From Pedobacter xixiisoli (GTDB taxonomy: Bacteria; Bacteroidota; Bacteroidia; Sphingobacteriales; Sphingobacteriaceae): a DNA stretch of 64,000 nucleotides. The stretch lies in NCBI RefSeq assembly GCF_900215335.1, contig NZ_OCMT01000002.1, forward strand, positions 186,001 through 250,000, in the 5' to 3' direction. Below the pieces are notes generated by a model. It was not told the DNA's origin and did not search any database. It saw only the letters and a program-made list of their open reading frames with translations. The position numbers were made by a program, and so were the translations under genes. This document shows, one piece after another, positions 1 through 8,606 of this stretch (within the stretch, counting starts at the first letter, position 1; each line of letters opens with the position of its first letter).

Positions 1-217
1 CCACGCAATAACTCAATACAAATATCAATAGCATCACTGTTCTAATCCCCAAGTTTACGTCTTCCATAAAGAAGGCCATAAAGGTTGAAGTTGATGCTGT
101 TAAAAAAATAAGAAAGCAAAGGGTAGCAATAGAAAAGTAGTTCTCTTTGGTTACTTTCCATGCCTGCATGATTACATCTTGCACAGCAAAAGTACTTTCT
201 TTTAAGTAGTTAATCAT
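1..217 (-). CDS. Membrane protein, 5' part only
   Basis: A minus-strand reading frame starts at the ATG at 215-217 and stays open to the window edge, giving 72 residues without a stop. After a polar N-terminus (MINYLKESTF) there are two hydrophobic stretches, about residues 31-47 and 58-71, so it is probably a multi-pass inner-membrane protein. It lies 60 bases downstream of the glycosyltransferase that starts at 1249, on the same strand, and may be the next gene of that operon. Too little is present to name a family. Confidence 0.6.
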   Translation of the reverse strand, partial: MINYLKESTFAVQDVIMQAWKVTKENYFSIATLCFLIFLTASTSTFMAFFMEDVNLGIRTVMLLIFVLSYCV

Positions 218-277
218 TTTGATATTTTCTGGTTAACCGTTTAATAGGTTAATTGTTTAATCGTTGCTCTTTGTTCC

Positions 278-1249
278 TTAATCCTTGCTCTTCAGCAAAA
301 CTCGTTTCACAAAATCCTGTATAAAACCTAAGCCGTAAGCTGTTAATTGTATGAAAGATGCTATAACACTCAAAAATGCAATTTTTATTGATTTGTTAAC
401 CTGCCAAGCATGAAAAAATATCAACAAAAAGTATAGGAGTACGAAGAAATTACAAACGTAAGCTAATGGCCGAAAAAGGATATTGCAAAGTATAGTAAAG
501 CCTAAACCTAGTGTAAAAATTGCTGGAAAAAAATGTACAGCTTTTAGTTCTGACGGGAAATGTTTGTAAATATTGATACGTGCCCTCCCAAAAAAGTGCA
601 ATTGCTTATAGAACTGTGTAAAACTCGTACGTCGTTTATGGTAAACTTTCGCTGCTGGAATTAAGCCTATTTTAAAACCATTTTCGTGGATCCGGATACT
701 GTATTCAATATCTTCGCCCAAACGAGTGAGGATAAAACCTCCTACTTTCTCGTAAACTTCCCTAGAAAGCCCCATGTTAAAGCTACGCGGATGAAATTGA
801 CCGATGTGTTTTTTATTGCCGCGAATGCCTCCAGTTGTAAATGGAGAAGTCATGGCGTAGCTAATCGCTTTCTGAACTGGAGTAAAGCTCTCGTGTGCCG
901 CATCTGGACCGCCAAAAGCATCTAACTGATGTTCAAAAAGGTAATCCTTAACAATTTCCAAATAGTCTTCGGGAACTAAAATATCCGAATCGAAGATGAT
1001 GAAGTAATCGCCTTTGGCACGCTCAAAACCGAAGTTTCTAGAAAATCCCTGACCAGAGTTTTCTTTGTAGAAATATTTGACGTCGAGTTTGTTCTCGAAA
1101 CTAGCCACAATATCCTTTGCATCATTTACCGAACCATCTTCTATCACCAAGACTTCAAACTGCATATAAGTTTGCTTGCACAAAGTAGATAGCAGTTCCT
1201 TAATTTCCTGCGGACGGTTATATAAAGGGATGATTATTGAAAAGAACAT
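278..1249 (-). CDS. Family 2 glycosyltransferase, membrane-anchored
   Basis: A 323-residue GT-A fold enzyme that should move a sugar from a nucleotide sugar to an acceptor at the cytoplasmic face of the inner membrane. The N-terminus has the GT2 opening (SIIIPLYNRPQEI), an EDGS nucleotide-binding motif near residue 38, and a DSD metal-binding triad at residues 87-89. ED at about 179-180 (GEDIEYSIR) fits the catalytic base region. Two hydrophobic segments near residues 240-300 anchor the C-terminus. It follows a second GT2 gene by 35 bases, so the two are probably co-transcribed. Donor and acceptor cannot be read from sequence; an envelope polysaccharide or lipid-linked glycan is likely. Confidence 0.88.
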   Translation of the reverse strand: MFFSIIIPLYNRPQEIKELLSTLCKQTYMQFEVLVIEDGSVNDAKDIVASFENKLDVKYFYKENSGQGFSRNFGFERAKGDYFIIFDSDILVPEDYLEIVKDYLFEHQLDAFGGPDAAHESFTPVQKAISYAMTSPFTTGGIRGNKKHIGQFHPRSFNMGLSREVYEKVGGFILTRLGEDIEYSIRIHENGFKIGLIPAAKVYHKRRTSFTQFYKQLHFFGRARINIYKHFPSELKAVHFFPAIFTLGLGFTILCNILFRPLAYVCNFFVLLYFLLIFFHAWQVNKSIKIAFLSVIASFIQLTAYGLGFIQDFVKRVLLKSKD

Positions 1250-1284
1250 TTAACAATTAGCTGATGATCTAATTAGCTAATTAG

Positions 1285-2235
1285 CTAATTAATTTCTTTT
1301 TCTATTAAATACTGGTTTCTTTCTGGAGCATTACGACCAACCAATTCGGCCACAAAACCTGCCAAAAACATTTGTGAACCTACAACAATAGCTACCAAAG
1401 CCAAATAAAACAGTGGTTGGTCTGTAGAATTACGATATGGCAAATTGTTCCAGATATGAATTTGCTTTTCTACCATAATATAAATGGCCATAATGATACC
1501 TAAGAAGAAGCTTAGCACGCCTAAAGAACCAAAAAAGTGCATTGGACGTTTACCAAATTTACCTACGAAGAAAATAGACATCAAGTCTAAGAAGCCATTG
1601 ATGAATCTGCTTAAACCGAACTTGGTTACCCCATATTTACGAGCTCTATGTTCTACTACCTGCTCCCCTATTTTAGAAAAACCTGCCCATTTAGCTAATA
1701 CTGGAATATAACGGTGCATTTCGCCGTAAACCTCAATGGTTTTAACTACATCATTACGATAAGATTTTAAACCACAATTGAAATCGTTTAACTCGATACC
1801 ACTCATTTTACGAGTAGCCGCATTGAACAATTTAGTAGGAATGGTCTTGGTTATTGGGTCGTAACGTTTTTTCTTCCAGCCGGAAATCACATCGTAACCT
1901 TCGTCTTTAATTCTGCTATAAAGCGCTGGGATTTCATCAGGACTATCCTGCAAATCGGCATCCATAGTGATGACTACATTGCCCTGCGCCGCAGCAAAAC
2001 CTACATTTAAAGCTGCAGATTTACCATAGTTACGTCGGAATTTGATTGCTCTGATACTCGCAAACCTCAACTTCAGCTCTGTAATTACCTGCCAAGAACG
2101 GTCGGTACTACCATCGTCAATAAAAATTGCTTCGTAAGAAAAGTTATGCTTCTGCATCACATCATCTATCCAAGAAATTAACTCGGGCAGCGACTCGTCT
2201 TCGTTATATAGCGGTACTACAATTGATATATCCAT
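1285..2235 (-). CDS. Family 2 glycosyltransferase, DPM1/GtrB-like
   Basis: A 316-residue polyprenyl-phosphate sugar transferase-like protein. Visible are SIVVPLYNEDESL at the N-terminus, FIDDGSTD near 38-45, the DXD motif MDADLQD at about 91-97, and two C-terminal transmembrane segments (about 232-254 and 272-296). This layout fits the DPM1/GtrB/ArnC group, which makes undecaprenyl-phosphate-linked sugars as donors for periplasmic glycan modification. It precedes the other GT2 gene in the same direction and sits downstream of a DUF4199 gene. An imperfect inverted element lies just upstream at 2271-2302. The sugar transferred is not known. Confidence 0.9.
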   Translation of the reverse strand: MDISIVVPLYNEDESLPELISWIDDVMQKHNFSYEAIFIDDGSTDRSWQVITELKLRFASIRAIKFRRNYGKSAALNVGFAAAQGNVVITMDADLQDSPDEIPALYSRIKDEGYDVISGWKKKRYDPITKTIPTKLFNAATRKMSGIELNDFNCGLKSYRNDVVKTIEVYGEMHRYIPVLAKWAGFSKIGEQVVEHRARKYGVTKFGLSRFINGFLDLMSIFFVGKFGKRPMHFFGSLGVLSFFLGIIMAIYIMVEKQIHIWNNLPYRNSTDQPLFYLALVAIVVGSQMFLAGFVAELVGRNAPERNQYLIEKEIN

Positions 2236-2270
2236 TTTAGTATTTAGATATTAGTATGAAGTATTTAGAT

Positions 2271-2302
2271 GGTATACTTGTACTAAAAAACAACGTGCAA
2301 AT
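2271..2302. promoter_or_regulatory. Element shared with 20950-20980
   Basis: This upstream region of the GT2 operon contains the 16-base string TACTAAAAAACAACGT at 2281-2296, flanked by imperfect inverted arms. The same 16 bases, with perfect 8-base arms, occur at 20959-20974 upstream of a YciE-like gene on the same strand. A regulator-binding site or a short dispersed repeat are both possible. Confidence 0.35.
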
Positions 2303-2348
2303 TTCATCAAATAAATTGAAAAAACTTGCACGTTTGAAAAATTATAAG

Positions 2349-2381
2349 AAACCTCGTAGGTTTAAAAAACCTACGAGGTTT
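2349..2381 (-). terminator. Rho-independent terminator/palindromic repeat after DUF4199
   Basis: A perfect 15-bp inverted repeat (AAACCTCGTAGGTTT and its complement) with a 3-base loop lies 12 bases after the DUF4199 stop codon. On the minus strand it runs into a T-rich stretch. The arm sequence is of a kind I associate with Bacteroidota intergenic palindromes, so it may be a repeat that serves as a terminator. Confidence 0.75.
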
Positions 2382-2393
2382 ACCATTATCAAT

Positions 2394-2999
2394 CTAATTA
2401 TTTTCAAATTGGTCATTCGCTTGACCTGCGAAAGGATTAGGGTTGTTCCGTTTAAATATAAGTGCAAGAAAAAAAGCGAATACAAATAAAAATATCAAAT
2501 TTATAAAATATCCTTGAATTGTTTTTCCAATACTGTTTGAGTTTTTTTGTTCAAATCCCTTTTTCAAATCATCCACCTTTTTATTTATTTCATTTTTATC
2601 TACTCCTTGCTTAAGCATCATATCGTGAGTAGCATCTGCAACAGATGTAACTACCTTTTCAGACCAATTCGGCTCTACAACTTTAACAAAAAATGTTTGT
2701 AAGCCTGTATGTAAAATGAAGGCAACTAAAAACATGATAAATATTCCAGACGTAGCTTTTCTTAAATCCCAATACCCTCCAATTTTCTTACGTAAATCTA
2801 TAGATAGAAAAATTGAAGATACTACAGGTATTAAGAAACTGATAAGTACAGGCATAACAAGTACAACAACCCAGAAAGAAGAACTGCTTAACATCACATA
2901 AGAAAAAACTAAGCTTAAAACCCAAACAATTATTCCTAATGCTAAGCCATGTTTTGCAGCTTCGGCTTTTAGTTCTTTATCCCTAAATTTAATTTCCAT
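2394..2999 (-). CDS. DUF4199-type four-helix membrane protein
   Basis: A 201-residue protein with four predicted membrane segments, about residues 17-36, 43-66, 80-103 and 160-183. A polar, charged stretch lies between the third and fourth segments (about 105-158). Spacing of the helices and the short charged N-terminus match the DUF4199 family of Bacteroidota; its function is unknown. It starts one base after the end of the acidic protein gene upstream and precedes two glycosyltransferases, an arrangement that suggests a shared transcript ended by the palindrome at 2349-2381. No catalytic residues are evident. Confidence 0.75.
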   Translation of the reverse strand: MEIKFRDKELKAEAAKHGLALGIIVWVLSLVFSYVMLSSSSFWVVVLVMPVLISFLIPVVSSIFLSIDLRKKIGGYWDLRKATSGIFIMFLVAFILHTGLQTFFVKVVEPNWSEKVVTSVADATHDMMLKQGVDKNEINKKVDDLKKGFEQKNSNSIGKTIQGYFINLIFLFVFAFFLALIFKRNNPNPFAGQANDQFENN

Positions 3000-3000
3000 T

Positions 3001-3675
3001 CTATCTACTCTGATTAAAATTAGTAATCAGACTATAAACAGACGCATCAAACGCCTTATTGTTACTAAATTTCTCTAAATCTTTGTAAGCTTGCTCTGAT
3101 GCAGCTGGCTGTAAAAAGAATGCCATAAATGGCACAAAAAGCTCTTGCATTTCTTCTGCAAGGTTTAAAATCTTCGCATTTTCACAGATTTCTTGAATGC
3201 TAGTCTCTACCAATTGCTGATTGGTAATTAAATCTTCATAGATGTGGAATTCATCTTGAAACTCGTCTTCATCAACCAATAAAAACTCTTTCAAAAAATC
3301 TTCTAATTCTGGTTTAATTTGTTCATCGTGGCACTCGTTGATGTACAATAACAAGTTTAACAACTCCGTTCCCCTATCAATAGTTTCGTCTTCAATGGCT
3401 TCCCATTCTTTAGAATCTAAATAATCTTCTTCCAACTTATTTACATCGCTGGTAAAGAAATTAATCATCAATAAATCGAAGAAAGTTTCTCTCAGCTCTT
3501 CAAACTTTGGATATTCATCGAAAACGCCATCAAACTTTTCTACTTTATCCATAAAATCAGCATCGGCTTCAAAAACCTCTACTAATTTATGTGTAAGTTC
3601 TATACTCGCTGCCTTATTTACTTCGCCAAACTTCGCTAATGAAGCGGTAATTGTCTTTTTTACTGTGTTATTCAT
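3001..3675 (-). CDS. Acidic cytoplasmic protein of unknown function
   Basis: A 224-residue, strongly acidic, helix-rich protein without signal peptide or membrane segment. I do not recognise a domain. The ATG at 3673-3675 (MNNTVKKTI) is preferred: the frame opens ten codons earlier, but those codons (reading MPRNDGNNNR) come from the dispersed repeat containing GTCATTGCGAGG at 3691-3702 rather than from a real N-terminus. It sits between the dihydroorotase homologue and DUF4199 on the same strand, one base from the latter, so it is probably co-transcribed with it. Possible role: a small regulatory or scaffold protein (inference only). Confidence 0.7.
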   Translation of the reverse strand: MNNTVKKTITASLAKFGEVNKAASIELTHKLVEVFEADADFMDKVEKFDGVFDEYPKFEELRETFFDLLMINFFTSDVNKLEEDYLDSKEWEAIEDETIDRGTELLNLLLYINECHDEQIKPELEDFLKEFLLVDEDEFQDEFHIYEDLITNQQLVETSIQEICENAKILNLAEEMQELFVPFMAFFLQPAASEQAYKDLEKFSNNKAFDASVYSLITNFNQSR

Positions 3676-3765
3676 CCTGTTATTATTTCCGTCATTGCGA
3701 GGCAAGAAGCAATCTTAAAGCGATAGTTCTTTTTGTCGGATACTTTGTAGCTTGCAATAACGAGT
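3676..3765. repeat. Dispersed intergenic repeat with GTCATTGCGAGG
   Basis: Contains GTCATTGCGAGG followed by AAGCAATCTT, then an inverted partner near CTTGCAATAACGAG at 3751-3764. Related sequence appears at 31316-31346 (reverse strand) and in degenerate form at 51190-51259. It fills the gap between the pseudo-dihydroorotase and the acidic protein. Confidence 0.6.
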
Positions 3766-3769
3766 TAAA

Positions 3770-5029
3770 TTAATATTCTATATGTTGTCCGTTGTTATAA
3801 ACCAATTCCACTTTTCCTTTTAACGTTTTATTAAATAAAGGCGAATTAGCTGATTTTGATTTGTTGGTATCACTGTTAAAAGTCCACTCTTTTGTAGGGT
3901 TAAAAACTGTAAAATTAGCAACTGCACCTACTTTAATTTCAGGAACTTCCAATTTTAATAATTTTCTAGGGGCTATAGCCAATTTCTCCACAATTAATGC
4001 CGTATCTAAACCTGCTTGCAACAATAATGGCAATACGGTTTGTAAAGCAATGATTCCGTAGTTCGCGATTTCGAACTCTACGTTTTTGAACTCAATTTCA
4101 TAAGGACGATGTTGTGAAGAAATCGCATCAATAGTACCATCTTTTAAACCCGCAATTAATGCTTTATTATCAGCTTTGCTGCGTAGCGGCGGTTTCACTT
4201 TGTAATTACTGTCAAAATCGTTTAGCAGCTCTTCTGTAAACACCAACTGATGAGCAGCTACATCGCAAGATACTTTTACGCCATCTTTTTTCGCTTTTTT
4301 GATGAGTGATACAGAACCTGCTGTAGAAATATTACTGATATGAATTGGAGCATTATGGTATTGCGCCAAGAAAATATCTCTCGAAACCTGCATTTCTTCG
4401 GCCAATGCCGGAATACCCTTCATGCCTAATAAAATGGTAGTAGCACTTTCGTTCACTTGTGCTTTTCCAACCAATGCTTTATTCTCAGGATGCGTAAACA
4501 ATAAGCCATCAAAACCTAAGGCATATTGTAAAGCCCTACTCATGAAACCATCATCAGCAATGGCTTTACCAGCTTCTGCAAAGGCAACGGCACCAGCTTG
4601 TTTCATGTCGAACATTTCGGCAAGTTCTTTACCTTCCAAGTTCTGACTGATGGCTCCAATTGGATGTACATCAACCAAATTACCTTTAGCCCTATTCAAG
4701 ATATATTCTACCTCGCCTTTACTATGCACCACAGGTTTGGTATTAGGCATGATAGCTATCCCTGTAAATCCACCTGCCGCAGCAGCAGCCGTACCTGTTT
4801 TAATATCTTCTTTGGTTTCGAAACCTGGGTCTCCAAAAACACAGTTTAAATCAAAAAAACCTGGCGAAAGTATTGCTCCACTCTGTTCAAAAACTGCTTC
4901 ATGCTTTTGCAGTTCTAGGTTTTTACCTATTTCTACAATAGCTCCTTTTTCAACTCTCACATCGCAAGTTTTTCCGTTAAACTCGCTGCTGGCATCTGCA
5001 ATGGTAATTCCCTTAATTAAGAGGCTCAT
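3770..5029 (-). CDS. Dihydroorotase homologue, probable inactive (pseudoenzyme)
   Basis: A 419-residue amidohydrolase-fold protein of dihydroorotase length and overall pattern (SPGFFDL at 55-61, AAAAAGGFTGIAIMPNT at 81-97). The residues that should bind the two zinc ions and carry out catalysis are mostly gone. The usual HxH after 'DL' reads N62-C-V64, the following Arg is G66, and the catalytic Asp in the late D-x-x-x-x-DHAPH motif is Q306 (DAISSQHRPY). H180 and H230 remain. Family knowledge: some bacteria carry a non-catalytic dihydroorotase that supports aspartate transcarbamoylase assembly. By analogy this copy is structural or regulatory and an active pyrC should exist elsewhere. The BatA-like gene lies upstream on the same strand. 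Confidence 0.85.
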   Translation of the reverse strand: MSLLIKGITIADASSEFNGKTCDVRVEKGAIVEIGKNLELQKHEAVFEQSGAILSPGFFDLNCVFGDPGFETKEDIKTGTAAAAAGGFTGIAIMPNTKPVVHSKGEVEYILNRAKGNLVDVHPIGAISQNLEGKELAEMFDMKQAGAVAFAEAGKAIADDGFMSRALQYALGFDGLLFTHPENKALVGKAQVNESATTILLGMKGIPALAEEMQVSRDIFLAQYHNAPIHISNISTAGSVSLIKKAKKDGVKVSCDVAAHQLVFTEELLNDFDSNYKVKPPLRSKADNKALIAGLKDGTIDAISSQHRPYEIEFKNVEFEIANYGIIALQTVLPLLLQAGLDTALIVEKLAIAPRKLLKLEVPEIKVGAVANFTVFNPTKEWTFNSDTNKSKSANSPLFNKTLKGKVELVYNNGQHIEY

Positions 5030-5079
5030 GAATTTTTATATTTTATTTTTCAATTTCGTTTAACCACAAATATTTATTA

Positions 5080-5147
5080 GCCACAGATACACAGATTTTA
5101 TAACATCATTTTTCCAGATAAAATGAATCTATTTGTGCATTTGTGGC
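5080..5147. repeat. Inverted repeat family GCCACAGATRCACAGAT, copy 1
   Basis: Left arm GCCACAGATACACAGAT at 5080-5096; imperfect right arm at 5127-5147. Better copies are at 26490-26553 and 44943-45019. Here the right arm supplies the stop codon and the last few codons of the BatA-like gene. Confidence 0.7.
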
Positions 5148-7165
5148 GAAAAAAATCTAACTAACAATATTTCGGCGGCTATGAAAATTAAGCTCAAAAT
5201 TAGGCAAAGTTTCCATAACTCAGTTCCATTATTTTTTTCGGCAATGGCCGATAAAACGTTCTCTTTTTTGACATCAATAAAATGAATTTTTTGCGAACCA
5301 AAGCGTTCTTCCAACTCTGCTTGGCTATCGTATTTCATATTAGATTCAGTTCTGTTGTCATTAAAAGCTACTACCGCAAAAGTAGAATCGGCTTTTCTCA
5401 CATTATAGAAACCTGATTTCTGAATTTGGTCGGCCACGTACAATAACGTTTTTCCGTTTTGATGGTTGATATCTGGAATGACTTCAAAACCATCTCCAAT
5501 TAATTTCAAAGATTGATTAGCGCCCAACTTTACTGATGGTAGCGTAATCACATTGTCTTTCGAAATGGTATAAAACAACGGCTGATCTTTAGCACTTTCA
5601 AAAGCAATTTTATACATCAATGGCACAAAAAGTGGATGTTTAGATAAATTCCCATCTTTTTCTTCCAATCCAGTTGCAGCTAAAAAAAACTGTCCGGAAG
5701 CTGTTGGATAACGAGCTATAAATGTTTTTCCAGCAGGCAATTGTAGAATTGGCTCTTTTGCTAGCTTACTACTTTCTGCATAAGTAAAGTAGCGATTAGC
5801 CAAGGGCAAATCCATGTTTTTAGGTAGTGTTTCAAACACATCCTTAAATAAACTATGTTTCAATTCTATTTGCGAAACCTTGGTTGATTCGGTTACTAAA
5901 CCTGCAACTGAAGGCAAGTTTAAGGTAGTTAAGAATGAGTTATAACTAGACAAATCAGCAGTTGTAGAAGGAAAAATTACTACCGTACCGCCATTGGCCA
6001 CATAGTTTTTTAGCTCTTGTGCCAAACCACTAGAAGGCTGACTAATGCCGTTCACTACAATTAAACTGTAATTTGAGAAAGCCGCGTAGTTAATGTTATT
6101 TTCGGAAACGGATGTTAATTTGAAATAAGAATCGGCGTTGAAAAGTGCTTCGATATACTTGGCAGTGCTGTTGCCATTAATGCTCAAAATTTGTTGATTA
6201 GCATTTACATTGAAGCTAAAGTTCAGTTCATCATCAAAAGTTAATGGAAAGTCTTTAATGCTTAACACTCCCTTTTGCCAGCCTAAACTTAAGCCACTGT
6301 ACGAAAGCGTGTCGATAGCAGTTGCTCCCGCAGCCACCGTAATACTTCCGATAGCTTTTTGTTGGTTATTGACGATCAATTTGAGCGGGATATTTTTAGC
6401 TTCTTCGCTACCAAAGTTCTTTAAACGAACAATAATTTTCTCTGAAGTATTGGGTTGGTGTACAGGTGAAAGAAACCAAACGCTATCTACAGAAATATTA
6501 GGTAATTCGTTAGCACTTAATTTCACTAATGCCAATTGAGTGGATTGTTCTTTTTTAATCGCTTCGTTACCTGCAAAATTTTGCTGAAAATCGGATATAA
6601 CGTAGGCAAAGCGGTTGGCAGTACCTGTAAACACACCTTGCTGACGATTTACCACCTGCTGTAAATTCCTATTGGCGGCCGATATCTTCACTTCGTCTAC
6701 AGCTCGTACAAACTCATCTGAATTTAACAGTCGCTGATGTTTACCTTCAAAATCGTTAGTTAATAATTGGAACCTGTCATTAAGTTGGTAACTTTTTACA
6801 ATTTCTTTTGCTCTACGTTTGGCTTCGTCTAGTAAACTTCCTTCCTTATTCACTGCATCCATACTATAAGAATTATCGAGATAAATACTTACGATATTTC
6901 CAGTTGACTTATTAGTTTCGGAGTTGGAATTTATAAACGGTCTGGCAAATGCCAAAACCAAGAAAACAATAGCCAGTATACGGGCGGCTAAAATCAATAG
7001 GTTTTTGAGCTTTTCTCTAGATGAGTTTTGCTCCTTTACTTCTTTTAAAAAAGAAACATTACTAAAATAAACCTTTTTGAACTTGCGAAAATTGAATAAA
7101 TGAATTATTACCGGGATTAGTACCGCTAAAAGTGCAAAAAGGAAGCCCGGATAGAGGAAATTCAT
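5129..7165 (-). CDS. BatA-domain/VWA-like membrane protein
   Basis: A 678-residue inner-membrane protein. The N-terminus has a BatA-type double-hairpin: hydrophobic segments at about 5-25 and 57-78 around a charged FRKFKKVYFSNVSFLKEV stretch. A von Willebrand A-like region follows with a D-N-S-Y-S metal-site motif near residue 92. A long periplasmic beta-rich region comes next, and a last transmembrane helix lies near 651-669. BatA-like proteins are linked to aerotolerance and envelope stress, but the role of this long Bacteroidota form is not settled. The last residues (PQMHK) are encoded by the dispersed repeat at 5080-5147, so the C-terminus may have been remodelled by repeat insertion. 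Confidence 0.85.
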   Translation of the reverse strand: MNFLYPGFLFALLAVLIPVIIHLFNFRKFKKVYFSNVSFLKEVKEQNSSREKLKNLLILAARILAIVFLVLAFARPFINSNSETNKSTGNIVSIYLDNSYSMDAVNKEGSLLDEAKRRAKEIVKSYQLNDRFQLLTNDFEGKHQRLLNSDEFVRAVDEVKISAANRNLQQVVNRQQGVFTGTANRFAYVISDFQQNFAGNEAIKKEQSTQLALVKLSANELPNISVDSVWFLSPVHQPNTSEKIIVRLKNFGSEEAKNIPLKLIVNNQQKAIGSITVAAGATAIDTLSYSGLSLGWQKGVLSIKDFPLTFDDELNFSFNVNANQQILSINGNSTAKYIEALFNADSYFKLTSVSENNINYAAFSNYSLIVVNGISQPSSGLAQELKNYVANGGTVVIFPSTTADLSSYNSFLTTLNLPSVAGLVTESTKVSQIELKHSLFKDVFETLPKNMDLPLANRYFTYAESSKLAKEPILQLPAGKTFIARYPTASGQFFLAATGLEEKDGNLSKHPLFVPLMYKIAFESAKDQPLFYTISKDNVITLPSVKLGANQSLKLIGDGFEVIPDINHQNGKTLLYVADQIQKSGFYNVRKADSTFAVVAFNDNRTESNMKYDSQAELEERFGSQKIHFIDVKKENVLSAIAEKNNGTELWKLCLILSLIFIAAEILLVRFFSPQMHK

Positions 7166-7333
7166 TAAAAATCAAAGGTACAAAAGATTTACGATTTTAA
7201 ACTTACGATTTATGATTTTATCGTTACAGCGTTTAACGCAAAAATGTAAAGTATAAATACTTCTTTTTCAAAAACATGATGTAAAAAAGTAACAAAAGAG
7301 ACGGCAAAGATGTTTTTATAAGAAAATACAAAC

Positions 7334-7471
7334 ATGAAAACTCCAGATAAAAACAAATCGAGCAAAGAAGATAAGACATCCAATTCTAAGTTAAAAACTG
7401 AAGCACCTTTGGCAGAAAAAGATGAAATAAAGCAAGCAGAAGATAAACAGAGAAAGAAAAGCGGAAAATAA
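7334..7471 (+). CDS. Small Lys/Glu-rich protein, 45 residues
   Basis: An ATG at 7334 opens a 45-codon frame ending in TAA at 7469-7471. The product is extremely hydrophilic (Lys, Glu, Asp, Ser), has no Cys, Trp, Tyr or Phe, and should be disordered. Small proteins of this composition appear near stress genes in Sphingobacteriaceae, and another lies at 12037. It stands alone, convergent with the response regulator that ends at 7575. Coding status rests on the clean start-stop frame and composition only. Confidence 0.45.
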   Translation: MKTPDKNKSSKEDKTSNSKLKTEAPLAEKDEIKQAEDKQRKKSGK

Positions 7472-7574
7472 ACTATTGTGGAGCTAAATTTTAAAAATTA
7501 GCTACGAAACTGATGCTGAAATAAAAACTTCGCTCCACTAATAAATTCATCGGCTGCATCGTAATGGTTTTTCG

Positions 7575-8222
7575 TTATTGTATAAGCCCGTTAATTACGC
7601 CATAACGTATCAAGGCTGCAGAATTTTTAGAGCCAGTTTTGTCTAATAAGCTTTGACGGTGCCCTTCTATAGTTCTTTTACTCAAAAACAGTTTCTCAGA
7701 CATCTCTAAATTGGTCAGTCCTTCGGCAATTAGTTGTAAAATTTCTAACTCACGTAGAGAGAAATCTATTTCATTTTCTGGAATAGCCATTAGATATTGC
7801 TTACTTTGCAACATCGTATCCATTAGCGACATGGTAAGTTCTGCACAAAGGTACCTACGACCTTGGTTTACAAATTTAACTGCAAAAATCAGCTCATCTG
7901 CTCCAATATTTTTAAGTAAGTAACCATCACCGCCATTTTTGAATGCCTCCATCACATATTTTTCATGGTCATGCATCGAAAGCATTACTACCTTTATTTT
8001 GGGATACTTCGCTTTTACTTCTTTTAACAACTGCATACCGTCCATTTCTGGCATGTTAATATCCGCCACAATCATATCTACCTCTCCAGACGACAGTAAT
8101 TTCATTACTTCTACACCATTAACGCCCTCCCCTAAAACCCTAATTTGCTCATCAGATTCTAAAAGCAATTTAATGCCATTTCTAACGATATTATGATCTT
8201 CAGCCAATATGATATTTATCAT
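7575..8222 (-). CDS. NarL/FixJ-type response regulator
   Basis: A 215-residue two-domain regulator counted from the ATG at 8220-8222; twelve further codons upstream are open but the receiver fold begins right at MINIILAEDHN. The receiver has the acidic pair E8-D9, phospho-acceptor D54 (VADINMPEMDG) and a Lys in the YLLKNIG segment. A LuxR-type helix-turn-helix follows (LSLRELEILQLIAEGLTNLEMSEKLF-type pattern near residues 148-175, SKRTIEGHR). It is divergent from the HisKA_3 kinase at 8607, its likely partner. A close paralogue lies at 18059-18742. Confidence 0.93.
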   Translation of the reverse strand: MINIILAEDHNIVRNGIKLLLESDEQIRVLGEGVNGVEVMKLLSSGEVDMIVADINMPEMDGMQLLKEVKAKYPKIKVVMLSMHDHEKYVMEAFKNGGDGYLLKNIGADELIFAVKFVNQGRRYLCAELTMSLMDTMLQSKQYLMAIPENEIDFSLRELEILQLIAEGLTNLEMSEKLFLSKRTIEGHRQSLLDKTGSKNSAALIRYGVINGLIQ

Positions 8223-8606
8223 TCTTCCTCTATGTTTTGATCTAGTTGATTGTTCCAAAAGCTCGAAATTATATAAACATTAATTATGTATTCATTAGGT
8301 AAACAAGCAGCAAGCCTATAATCTCATTTGCAGGCCAAAAACAAGTATAATATGGCATTAAAAGAGTACAAATACCCTCCTATCTGTACATCTTCATAAT
8401 CATGAGAAGAAGCAATCTTGGTTAAAGTTTACTCTAACCGTAACTAATAATATAATCTCTAATCCTACCACCTATTTATCTCACCTAATAATGAGAATAG
8501 CAGGCCATTTGTTTTTAAAATTTAAAAAGGCTTCAATTTCGTACAAATAACGCTTACGCAGAACTTATTCTTTATCTCTGTGTTTTATAAGGTAAATCTT
8601 CAAATT
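8223..8606. other. Intergenic region between divergent regulator and kinase
   Basis: 384 bases without a credible gene. It must hold the promoters for the response regulator (leftward) and the histidine kinase (rightward). A short piece of the AAGCAATCTTGG repeat type is visible near 8408-8420. I found no convincing TTTG/TAnnTTTG pair or stable hairpin. Confidence 0.5.

Noticed and set aside
4650..5063. Plus-strand 137-codon open frame opposite the dihydroorotase homologue
   Set aside because: It is antisense to a well-supported gene, has low-complexity Pro/Ala/Ser composition, and shows no domain.
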